From positions 1 to 64,000 of the forward strand of contig JAGDVP010000022.1 of NCBI GenBank assembly GCA_023255735.1: 64,000 bases of DNA. Direction: 5' to 3'. The stretch comes from Halothiobacillus sp. (GTDB taxonomy: Bacteria; Pseudomonadota; Gammaproteobacteria; Halothiobacillales; Halothiobacillaceae). The position numbers were made by a program, and so were the translations under genes. The notes beneath the pieces were generated by a model. That model saw only the letters and a program-made list of their open reading frames with translations. It ran no database searches and was not told where the DNA came from. Positions 47,106-54,104 of this stretch are shown here, piece by piece; the first letter of the stretch is position 1; every line of letters starts with the position of its first letter.

Positions 47106-47140
47106 CAAAAAAAAAGTTTCAACCCTGCTTGGGTTGAAAC
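47106..47140 (-). terminator. Intrinsic terminator of the DsrE-like gene
   Basis: GTTTCAACCC and GGGTTGAAAC form a perfect 10-bp stem at 47116-47140. On the minus strand it is followed by about ten T residues. It lies 64 bp after the stop at 47204. Confidence 0.88.
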
Positions 47141-47151
47141 TGCTTGTGCCT

Positions 47152-47178
47152 GCGGCGGTGGCACATTACCACCGCCGC
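47152..47178. repeat. Perfect 10-bp stem-loop
   Basis: GCGGCGGTGG and CCACCGCCGC pair around CACATTA. It stands between the DsrE-like stop and its terminator, giving a tandem hairpin 3' end. Confidence 0.75.
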
Positions 47179-47203
47179 GTGACGGTTTATGTCAGTATCA
47201 CTG

Positions 47204-47698
47204 CTATTGAATTTTCAAATAAGCCGCACCTGCGTGCTCTAATTCGGCAATTTTAGCCACGCCAGAAGAGGTGACATTAACGCCGGAATACAGTTTCACT
47301 GAATCAGCGCCCGCCTCGGACAAGGTGTTGCCACACAAATACACCTTCACATTGCGGGAGTTGATGAGCGATTCCAGCCGCTCTTTGAGTAATTTTCGAT
47401 CGGCATTGAATTTAGCATCTTTGGCAGCATCAAATGGCGTGCCGGCCATATTGCTATCGGTGGTGAATCGAATGGCATTGCCCACAAACACCATCGAAAC
47501 TTCGACGGGTTTAAGCTCGGCTTCAAAGGCATCCAGCAGGTTATTCACCGAGGTCAAAGTGAGGGAATAACGGCTGGTATCCGCATAATCAACATGAAAA
47601 ACCACGCTGATTGGTGCCTCATCGGCGCGCGCGACGCTAAAAGCGCCCAAGCTTAAAACGAGCATCAGCAAAAACTTAACAAACAGTGGGTGGCGCAT
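47204..47698 (-). CDS. Sec-exported DsrE-family protein
   Basis: Periplasmic protein of 164 aa with a Sec signal peptide ('FLLMLVLSLGAFSVARA'). The mature domain has the DsrE-like alternation of strands and helices and one cysteine in 'VKVYLCGNTLSEAG', the same CGNT context as the Tat-exported relative at 40.7 kb. Sulfur binding or transfer in the periplasm is plausible. The ribosome site AAGGAGAG lies before the ATG. It is a single gene with a strong terminator and a leader rich in inverted repeats. Confidence 0.78.
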   Translation of the reverse strand: MRHPLFVKFLLMLVLSLGAFSVARADEAPISVVFHVDYADTSRYSLTLTSVNNLLDAFEAELKPVEVSMVFVGNAIRFTTDSNMAGTPFDAAKDAKFNADRKLLKERLESLINSRNVKVYLCGNTLSEAGADSVKLYSGVNVTSSGVAKIAELEHAGAAYLKIQ

Positions 47699-47733
47699 GG
47701 CTCTCTCCTTTGGTGATTAATAATAAATAGCCA

Positions 47734-47812
47734 GTTGAAAAACCCCTCCGTGTGCTTTTCAACCAGACTAAATCTGCTACTAACAGATTTAGTCAATGCA
47801 AATCAATCGGTT
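47734..47812. repeat. Cluster of inverted repeats in the leader of the DsrE-like gene
   Basis: GTTGAAAA/TTTTCAAC (47734-47763) and GACTAAATCTG/CAGATTTAGTC (47766-47794, perfect 11 bp), then an imperfect palindrome around AATCGGTTAATCGATT near 47799-47815. They fall in the gap between two minus-strand genes. They could be operators, a structured 5' leader or a decayed element. Confidence 0.5.
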
Positions 47813-47893
47813 AATCGATTAATTTGCGTGTAGCACCGCCTTGTGCTATCCAAGCGAGCTTTCGAATTTTAACATTCCGCAGGCGCTTTAGAT

Positions 47894-49429
47894 TTAACTA
47901 CCGCGTGCGTGGCCTGCCCGCCAGTGATTTGCTTGCGCGCGAATAGCGGCACGCTCTTCTTGCGTTTTGCGCTGCAAGTTTTTGACTTGCAACGCGAGTC
48001 TTGGGTGATTTTCAAACCGCGCTTCGTGGCGATCTAAAAAATCCCAATACAAGGTGGTGAACGGGCAGGCAGAATCCCCCACCGCCACCGCCGGTTTAAA
48101 AGCACAGCCGGCGCAATAATTACTCATGCGGTTAATATATTGACCGCTGGCAATATACGGCTTGGATGCCATCACGCCATTATCGGCAAATTGGCTCATG
48201 CCGAAGACATTGGGTATTTCGACCCATTCCACCGCATCCACATAGACGGCTAAATACCACGCATGAACGGCCTCGGGATTAATGCCCGAAAGCAAGCAAT
48301 AAAGCCCGGTCACCATCAGGCGCTGAATGTGATGCGCGTAGCCGGTTTGCAGCGTCTGGCCTAGGGTTTGCGCCAAGCACCGCGCGGGGGTGTCGCCGGT
48401 CCAAAAAAAATCCGGCAAGGGCGCGGTGGCATTGAGTGCGTTCATCTGCAGCCACGCATCGCCTTTTTGAAAATACAAGCCGCGCACATATTCCCGCCAA
48501 CCCAAAATTTGGCGGATAAACCCTTCCGCCGCCGCCAAGGGCACCGCACCCATTTGATAAGCGCGCTCAGCCGCTTGGCACACGTCCAGGGGGCGGATTA
48601 ATTTAAGATTAAGCGCAGCGGCCAATTTGCTGTGATAAAGCCAAGGCTGATCGGTCCACATGGCATCTTGGTATTGCCCAAACAGCGGCAAGCGATGAGT
48701 GATGAAATCATCAAGCGCCGCGTCGGCTTCATCCGGCGTAACCGGCCAATCGAACACCGCCAATTCGCCCGGGTGATCGGAGAAATGCAGTGCTACCTCG
48801 CGCAATACGGCTTGGGTTGTGGCATCGGGCGCAAAGCCGATTGGCGCGGGCAATAACCCAGGGCCTCTGGTATCAAACGCGCCGCGATTGTCGTGATCGA
48901 AATTCCACTGCCCGCCGATCGGCTCACGCTCTTGCATTAAGAGGCCGGTTTTTTGGCGCAGTAGCCGATACCAAAATTCAAGCCGCAAGCTTTTTTTGCC
49001 CTGGCTCCAAGCATCAAATTCGGCCAAGGTGGCGATAAAATGCCGATCTTCGCGCCATTCAAGCGCAATGGTGTGCTGTTGGCACACCATTGCAAGCTCG
49101 GTATTGAGGCGTGCAGCGCCGGCAGGGATCATCACCACTTTCGCGGGTGTATGGGTTTTAAGGGTGGCGCTTAGCGCTTGGGCGAGCGTTTGATGCGGGT
49201 GGCTGCCGAGCGCCCAATAATGCACGCGCACGCCATCGAAGGTGAGCGCTTCGGCAAAATGGCGCATGGCACTTAAAAACAGCGTAATGCGTGCCTTGTG
49301 CGTCCACACCTGCTTGGCTTCAAAGGGCACTTCGGCCATGAATACCGCATCGTTTGCCGCATCAAAATCATCAAATACGGCGCTGTGCCGATCGAGCTGA
49401 TCGCCCAAAATAACGATTAATTGCCGCAT
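47894..49429 (-). CDS. FeS-containing photolyase/cryptochrome (FeS-BCP, PhrB-like)
   Basis: Blue-light flavoprotein of 511 aa from the prokaryotic group with a [4Fe-4S] cluster, related to Agrobacterium PhrB, a (6-4) photolyase. The four cluster cysteines align: C351 ('ARCLAQ'), C439 and C442 ('NYCAGC') and C455 ('DSACPF'). The Rossmann-like N-domain begins '[13 protein letters not shown]'. FAD region markers include '[14 protein letters not shown]'. ATG 49429 follows GGAGC and overlaps the DUF2256 gene by 13 bp; a longer frame upstream is a shadow. Repair of (6-4) photoproducts is the likely role; signalling is possible. Confidence 0.92.
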   Translation of the reverse strand: MRQLIVILGDQLDRHSAVFDDFDAANDAVFMAEVPFEAKQVWTHKARITLFLSAMRHFAEALTFDGVRVHYWALGSHPHQTLAQALSATLKTHTPAKVVMIPAGAARLNTELAMVCQQHTIALEWREDRHFIATLAEFDAWSQGKKSLRLEFWYRLLRQKTGLLMQEREPIGGQWNFDHDNRGAFDTRGPGLLPAPIGFAPDATTQAVLREVALHFSDHPGELAVFDWPVTPDEADAALDDFITHRLPLFGQYQDAMWTDQPWLYHSKLAAALNLKLIRPLDVCQAAERAYQMGAVPLAAAEGFIRQILGWREYVRGLYFQKGDAWLQMNALNATAPLPDFFWTGDTPARCLAQTLGQTLQTGYAHHIQRLMVTGLYCLLSGINPEAVHAWYLAVYVDAVEWVEIPNVFGMSQFADNGVMASKPYIASGQYINRMSNYCAGCAFKPAVAVGDSACPFTTLYWDFLDRHEARFENHPRLALQVKNLQRKTQEERAAIRAQANHWRAGHARGS

Positions 49430-49596
49430 GGTTGCTCCCGTGGGGCACGGGCTTTGCTGCGCGCGCGGCAAGCATCCGAGCAATATTTTACCTGTTCCCA
49501 GTCTTTGGCCCATTTTTTGCGCCAAGTGAAAGGGCGTTGGCACACAAGGCAAATTTTTTGCGGTAACTGCGCTTTATCGTTCGAGCGGCGTTTCAT
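49417..49596 (-). CDS. DUF2256 zinc-ribbon-like protein
   Basis: A 59-aa basic protein. '[30 protein letters not shown]' holds a CxxC-x20-CxxxC pattern, likely a zinc or metal finger, and matches DUF2256. Its ATG is 3 bp after the photolyase stop, and its end overlaps the FeS photolyase start. The family is repeatedly found beside photolyases; its job is unknown. Confidence 0.88.
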   Translation of the reverse strand: MKRRSNDKAQLPQKICLVCQRPFTWRKKWAKDWEQVKYCSDACRARSKARAPREQPCGN

Positions 49597-49599
49597 GGC

Positions 49600-51159
49600 T
49601 TACTCAAAAAGTGAGAGTTGCGGGGCGGGCGCTGGCTGCTTTGTGCGGCGGCGCGGCTTTCGGCTCCCGTGTTTAATGAGCACCATCGCGCTCTGCGCCC
49701 GTGCTTCACTTGTGGCGTAGGCCTCACGCAAGCGCGCCTTGGCCGTGCGTGCGGCGGCAATGGGTTCGATGATGGGGGCGGGATAATCGACCCCGATGCG
49801 GCAAGCAAATTGAATTTGCAAGGATTCGGGCATCCGCCACGGTTCATGGATCCACTGCGTGGGCACCGAGCGCAACACGGGGATCCACTGGCGAATAAAA
49901 CTGCCCTCGGGGTCTTGATCAACCGATTGTTTGAGCGGGTTGTAGATGCGAAACGCGTTAATGCCGGTGCTGCCCGATTGCATTTGCATTTGGCTCCAGT
50001 GAATACCGGGCTCGTAATCGATAAACAGCCGCGCCAAGATTTGCCCCACCGCTGTCCACGGCTGCCAGAGGTGGTAGCAGCCAAACGCGGCCAAAAGCGC
50101 GCGCATGCGAAAATTAATCCAGCCGGTGGCCTGCAATCGGTGCAGGCAGGCATCAATGAAGGGCAAGCCGGTTTGGCCACTGGCAAAGGCGTGCAAGATG
50201 GCGGCATCGCCCGTTTGTCGCTGTGTGCGCAGAGCCGGATGCAAATTTTGCCACTCAAGCGCGGGTTCAGTTTCAAGCTTTTGCATAAAATGGCTTTGCC
50301 ACGCCAGGCGCGAAGCAAAAGCCTGCAACGCCCGCGACCAATACGGGGCGGGCGAACTTGCCACCTCAAGTTGGCGGGCGCGAGTGGCTTGCACCACTTC
50401 GCGCAGCGATAGGGTGCCGTAAGCCAAATGCGGCGATAAACGCGAGCAGTGCTGCGGCGCGGTGCGCGGTGAGCTCATCCCCTTGAGGTACTGCTCTGCG
50501 CGCTCATGCAAAAAACTTTTCAGTAAGCGCAGCCCACGCCGGCGCCCCCCGGGTTGTGCATGTGGGCAAGTATCGGGCGCGAGGCACAACGCGGCGGCAC
50601 TTGGCAGGCTATGGCTGGCAAGATGGGTGGGCAGGTCGGTGTAAAACGCAATGACGGCAGGCGGCGGCTGCCGTGGCTGGGCAACAAACTGCGCCCAGTG
50701 GGCGGCAAAATCCCCGCGATCATGGCGACCTCGGCGCACGCCGTCTTGCCTTAATTCGTGCCAGGGAATGCCGTGTTCCCGCAATAACTGTGCAATAGCG
50801 CGATCGCGCTGAAAGGTGAATGCATTACCAGTTTCCGCGTGCGACCACACAGCGGCAATCGGCAAGGCTGCAAGCAAGGCCGCAAAGGTTTCCACGGCAT
50901 CGCCCACCTGCAGCCACAAGGCGCCGCCCAGCGCGGCAAGCTCTTCGGCCAGCTCATCTAAGCTCTGGGCGATAAACTGCCATTGCCGCGCCGAGGTATC
51001 GGGCTGCTGCCAGTATTCGGGCTCCACCAAATAAATTGGCAAAACCAAACCCGCGGCGGCGGCCTGCACCAGCGGCGCATGATCCACCGTGCGCAAATCG
51101 CGCTTGAACCAAACCAGCTGAACGGCGGTAGTCACTAATTTTTCGCGGCTGGCCGCCAT
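49600..51159 (-). CDS. Deoxyribodipyrimidine photolyase / cryptochrome family protein
   Basis: Flavoprotein of 519 aa. The N-terminal antenna domain starts 'VQLVWFKRDLRTVDHAPL'. The FAD-binding domain carries 'GQTGLPFIDACLHRLQATGWINFRMR' and 'DYEPGIHWSQMQMQSGSTGIN'. It follows the cryptochrome/photolyase plan, but the FAD-loop wording differs from classical CPD PhrB, so it may repair CPDs or act as a sensor. A Lys/Arg-rich tail ends 'PQLSLFE'. It overlaps the DUF2237 gene by about 25 bp. Confidence 0.88.
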   Translation of the reverse strand: MAASREKLVTTAVQLVWFKRDLRTVDHAPLVQAAAAGLVLPIYLVEPEYWQQPDTSARQWQFIAQSLDELAEELAALGGALWLQVGDAVETFAALLAALPIAAVWSHAETGNAFTFQRDRAIAQLLREHGIPWHELRQDGVRRGRHDRGDFAAHWAQFVAQPRQPPPAVIAFYTDLPTHLASHSLPSAAALCLAPDTCPHAQPGGRRRGLRLLKSFLHERAEQYLKGMSSPRTAPQHCSRLSPHLAYGTLSLREVVQATRARQLEVASSPAPYWSRALQAFASRLAWQSHFMQKLETEPALEWQNLHPALRTQRQTGDAAILHAFASGQTGLPFIDACLHRLQATGWINFRMRALLAAFGCYHLWQPWTAVGQILARLFIDYEPGIHWSQMQMQSGSTGINAFRIYNPLKQSVDQDPEGSFIRQWIPVLRSVPTQWIHEPWRMPESLQIQFACRIGVDYPAPIIEPIAAARTAKARLREAYATSEARAQSAMVLIKHGSRKPRRRTKQPAPAPQLSLFE

Positions 51160-51560
51160 AAATGGCGATTCAAATCGGCGGCAAACAAATTATTTAACAC
51201 GCCGATACTGGTGGCATTAGGGTTAATCGGCGGCGCCACGCCGGCATCTAGGGCTTGCTGCCAGCGCCCGGCGCACACGCACCAAAAATCCCCCGCCTTT
51301 AAGCCTGGAAAATTCGCCCACGGCTGCGGGGTGATTAAATCGTTGCCTTGCTTTAGGGTATAGGCCAAAAATTCCGGCGTCATGCGCGCGCACACGCCAT
51401 GCGCACCCAAATCACGCGGCGATAAACTGCAATAGCCGCTGCGCTGCGCGCCGGTCAAAGGCGCTTTGGAGCACACCTGTAATGGCTGGCCATACACATT
51501 TTGCGTGCGCGCCGCCTCGCTGTATAAATCAATCGGCTCAAGGGGTTGTTCAATTTGCAT
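51135..51560 (-). CDS. DUF2237-family protein
   Basis: Protein of about 141 aa. 'NVYGQPLQVCSKAPLTGAQRSGYCSL', 'DLGAHGVCARMTPEFLAYTLKQGNDL' and 'FPGLKAGDFWCVCAGRWQQALDAGVAPPI' match DUF2237 with its conserved cysteines. The function is unknown; the family often neighbours photolyases. ATG 51560 has AGGA at a good distance and gives the usual family length. An earlier ATG at 51644 adds a signal-peptide-like stretch, so export cannot be ruled out. Confidence 0.85.
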   Translation of the reverse strand: MQIEQPLEPIDLYSEAARTQNVYGQPLQVCSKAPLTGAQRSGYCSLSPRDLGAHGVCARMTPEFLAYTLKQGNDLITPQPWANFPGLKAGDFWCVCAGRWQQALDAGVAPPINPNATSIGVLNNLFAADLNRHLWRPAAKN

Positions 51561-51647
51561 AAAAGAATCCTGTGCGACGGCACCTGCCCGGCCGGTGCCC
51601 AAAATCGACAAAACACAACTTAAGGCGAGCAGGCAGCGCGGCATAAA

Positions 51648-52076
51648 TCAGCCCGATGTTTTCAGTAACGGCACTTGCGCACGCATGGCCAGCATTAAGG
51701 CCTCTGCAGCGGCGCCGCTTAGGTTGTAGGGATCAAACTGCTCACTTGCGCCAAATTCGAAAAAAATGTTGCGATTCATCGAGCCCTCGCCCAAATAGCC
51801 CATGTTCCAGCTAGAAAACTGCCGGGATACCACCACTTGATAATCCAGCAATAAGGGATCGGTATGCCGGTCATCTTGGGCAATGCGCGCAAAGCGTTCG
51901 TTCACCGCACGGCGTTCGCCCTCAAGCCATTGCAAAAAAAACCCTGAATTAAACATCAGCAAACCCGATACCCCGCGGGGCGGATTGTTGCGCTGCGAGG
52001 CGGCCAAGATAGACTTAATCTCGCTGTGATCAACATGCGATGTCATTTGCGACACATAAATTAAACGAACCAGCAT
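51648..52076 (-). CDS. BLUF-domain blue-light photoreceptor
   Basis: Short BLUF protein of 142 aa binding FAD and sensing blue light. Key residues are Y7 ('RLIYVSQ'), N30 or N31 ('RNNPPRGVSG'), Q49 ('FFLQWLEG') and W90 ('SSWNMGY'). After the BLUF core there is only a C-terminal helical extension of about 45 residues, so output is through a partner protein, as with PixD. It is first in a same-strand run with DUF2237, photolyase, DUF2256 and FeS photolyase, and may be the light sensor for that group. Confidence 0.92.
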   Translation of the reverse strand: MLVRLIYVSQMTSHVDHSEIKSILAASQRNNPPRGVSGLLMFNSGFFLQWLEGERRAVNERFARIAQDDRHTDPLLLDYQVVVSRQFSSWNMGYLGEGSMNRNIFFEFGASEQFDPYNLSGAAAEALMLAMRAQVPLLKTSG

Positions 52077-52162
52077 TATGCCTCCTGAATATCAATACAA
52101 AACTTGCAAAATAGTTATACACGTCTTCATGCATCGTTGCCAAAAAAATCTTAGCCAAAGCA

Positions 52163-52190
52163 AAAAACCCACCAAAGTGGTGGGTTCTTA
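52163..52190 (-). terminator. Terminator after tsdA
   Basis: AACCCACC pairs with GGTGGGTT around a short loop (52165-52185); on the minus strand it is followed by a T-run. It separates tsdBA from the BLUF group. Confidence 0.75.
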
Positions 52191-52265
52191 AACATAGGTC
52201 AGATGCAAGTCAGGCAAGCTGCTAGGCAAATAATGGACTGCACCACCCGCTGGCGGCCTTAAACA

Positions 52266-53255
52266 TTAGCTTTTATTCCCCTTGAACGACTTAGGCGCGC
52301 CGGTATCGCCCAGCAGCACCCCGTTGACCGTCGTGCCATACAAGCTATTTTTGTTATCGTGATATTTGGCGCGAGTGGCCGCCACGCTGCCCTCATAGCG
52401 CGGGTCTTGTGGGCGTTCTTGACCATCCATGTAGTAGGCCACATCCCAAGCTTGCTGCGGCGTTAGGCTATAACTTTGGCCATAGGGCATATTGGCGTAA
52501 ATGAATTTGGCCGCATTGGCAATACTGCCCATGCCCGCACCCCAATTAAATGATTGCGCGCCCCACAGCGGCGGGAACACCACTGCGCCATTGACCACTC
52601 GACCCTCGCCATTGGCAGCATGGCAAATGGCGCACTGGGCTTCATACACGGCTTTGCCGCGCACAAAATCGGGCGCCAGCGCCGGCTCTGGCACGTTGGG
52701 ATAACCGCGACCGGCCACTTTTTCATCCACCGGCAGCCCGCGAGCTAACCAGTAAGAATAGGCTTGTAAGGCCACCAGTACCTCACTGCCCAAGGGCGGG
52801 GCTTTACCATTCATGCTGAACCGAAAGCAGCCTTGCAACCGCTCTTCATAGGTGTTTACTTTTTTGTTTTTAGCGCGATACGCAGGGTAACTCACCCAAG
52901 CGCCCCATAACGGTGCGGAACCGGCCATTGCGCCGCCATCGGTATGGCAATTCACGCAACTCAATGAATTACCGACATATTCTGGCGCATATTTTTTGGT
53001 TTCAAACATAATATTGCGCCCCAGTTGCACCACTTGACCAAATTCATCTTTGGGGATGCTGGCCGGATCGGGCGGGGTGAAGGTCGCCCCGGTGAGCAAG
53101 GCGGCATTCAGAGCGGCCATCGCCGGTATCACCGAGGGCTGCGTTACGGCAGGCGCCGCATCAGCGGCCAGTAGGGGCGCACTTGCCCCCAGCAGCACGG
53201 CATACGCCAAGGGGGTTATTCCCCGTTTGAACAGGGGTTTGATTAGCGCATTCAT
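52266..53255 (-). CDS. tsdA: Thiosulfate dehydrogenase, diheme catalytic subunit
   Basis: Periplasmic diheme cytochrome c of 329 aa joining two thiosulfates to tetrathionate, or the reverse. Signal peptide at 1-31. Heme sites are C100-C103-H104 ('CVNCH') and C208-C211-H212 ('CAICH'). The unusual cysteine ligand of the catalytic heme is C143 in 'ERLQGCFRFSMNGKAPPLG', and M256 in 'ANMPYG' is the likely ligand of the second heme. The blocks 'APLWGAWVSYPAYRAKNKKVNTYEERL' and 'FPPLWGAQSFNWGAGMGS' match Allochromatium TsdA. The ATG overlaps the tsdB stop (ATGA). Confidence 0.92.
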   Translation of the reverse strand: MNALIKPLFKRGITPLAYAVLLGASAPLLAADAAPAVTQPSVIPAMAALNAALLTGATFTPPDPASIPKDEFGQVVQLGRNIMFETKKYAPEYVGNSLSCVNCHTDGGAMAGSAPLWGAWVSYPAYRAKNKKVNTYEERLQGCFRFSMNGKAPPLGSEVLVALQAYSYWLARGLPVDEKVAGRGYPNVPEPALAPDFVRGKAVYEAQCAICHAANGEGRVVNGAVVFPPLWGAQSFNWGAGMGSIANAAKFIYANMPYGQSYSLTPQQAWDVAYYMDGQERPQDPRYEGSVAATRAKYHDNKNSLYGTTVNGVLLGDTGAPKSFKGNKS

Positions 53256-53926
53256 TGCACACCTCCGGTTAATACAGGCTGGGTATCGCCCAGCACCGCC
53301 GCCGCAGGTTTAAGGGCGGCAAGATAGGCGGTGACGGCTTGGGTATCGACAGCGGTCATGCGGCTGGCCACGCTGTGCATTAAGCCTTGCGGATCGCCTT
53401 GGCGCGTGCCGGTTTGCCACGCAGTGATTTGATCGGCCAGATATTTTGCCGATTGCCCCGCAATCGGCGGGAAATACGGCGGCACCCCCACGCCGCCGGC
53501 CGCATGGCAGCGAAAGCAAGCGGGAATGCCGGCTTTCCAATCGCCAAATTCGGCGAGTTGCTGCCCGCGCGCGACAAAATCAGGCGCCACGCTGGCCGCC
53601 GGGGCGGGCATAGTCACCGGCAAGCTGGCGTAATAATCGGCAAGTATTGTGATTTGCGCGGGCGATAAAGGCTTGGCCATCCCCGCCATAATGGCGTTTT
53701 TGCGGGTGCCATCGGCAAAGTAGCTAAGCTGCGCTTTGATGTACTGCGCGGGCAAACCTGCCAAGCGCGGGTAATTTTCGGCGGGCAAACCCTCGCCAAA
53801 GGCGCCGTGGCAGGCGGCGCAACTGGCCGCCTCAGTAGGCGGCGCGGCATGAACCGAACCGATTGGACTGCATAATACAGCCCAACCGGCAATGAGTGGC
53901 ATCAAACGTAACGTGACTTGCCTCAT
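53252..53926 (-). CDS. tsdB: Diheme cytochrome c, TsdB-type electron acceptor
   Basis: Cytochrome c4-like protein of about 224 aa with a signal peptide ending 'GSVHA' and two heme motifs, 'CAACH' and 'CFRCH'. It would take electrons from TsdA and pass them to the respiratory chain. ATG 53926 is set by GGGAGGA upstream; the frame from 53956 is too long. Its stop overlaps the tsdA start. Confidence 0.88.
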   Translation of the reverse strand: MRQVTLRLMPLIAGWAVLCSPIGSVHAAPPTEAASCAACHGAFGEGLPAENYPRLAGLPAQYIKAQLSYFADGTRKNAIMAGMAKPLSPAQITILADYYASLPVTMPAPAASVAPDFVARGQQLAEFGDWKAGIPACFRCHAAGGVGVPPYFPPIAGQSAKYLADQITAWQTGTRQGDPQGLMHSVASRMTAVDTQAVTAYLAALKPAAAVLGDTQPVLTGGVQ

Positions 53927-54036
53927 GGCATATCCTCCCGAGATTTGGCAACTCAAACACCCCGCGCGGTTACGGTCATTAAATATAAGCCGCTGGCAAC
54001 CTGCTCAATTTGCGCAGGGTAATATGAATTTTGAGC

Positions 54037-54066
54037 AAAAAAAAGCGCACCCTGATTGTGCGCTTT
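54037..54066 (-). terminator. Terminator after the M16 peptidase gene
   Basis: AAAGCGCAC and GTGCGCTTT form a perfect 9-bp stem around CCTGATT. On the minus strand a run of eight T follows. It lies 39 bp past the peptidase stop. Confidence 0.85.
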
Positions 54067-54104
54067 CAATGCATTAATTACCGATGCAAATTATTTATAG
54101 GCCG

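Noticed and set aside
47011-47256. Plus-strand open frame of 81 codons after rhlE
   Set aside because: It runs through two perfect terminator-type hairpins and overlaps the DsrE-like gene end; the composition is not protein-like and there is no ribosome site.
49618-50412. 264-codon plus-strand frame opposite the photolyase gene
   Set aside because: Antisense shadow of a conserved gene; low-complexity Gly/Arg composition and no family motif.
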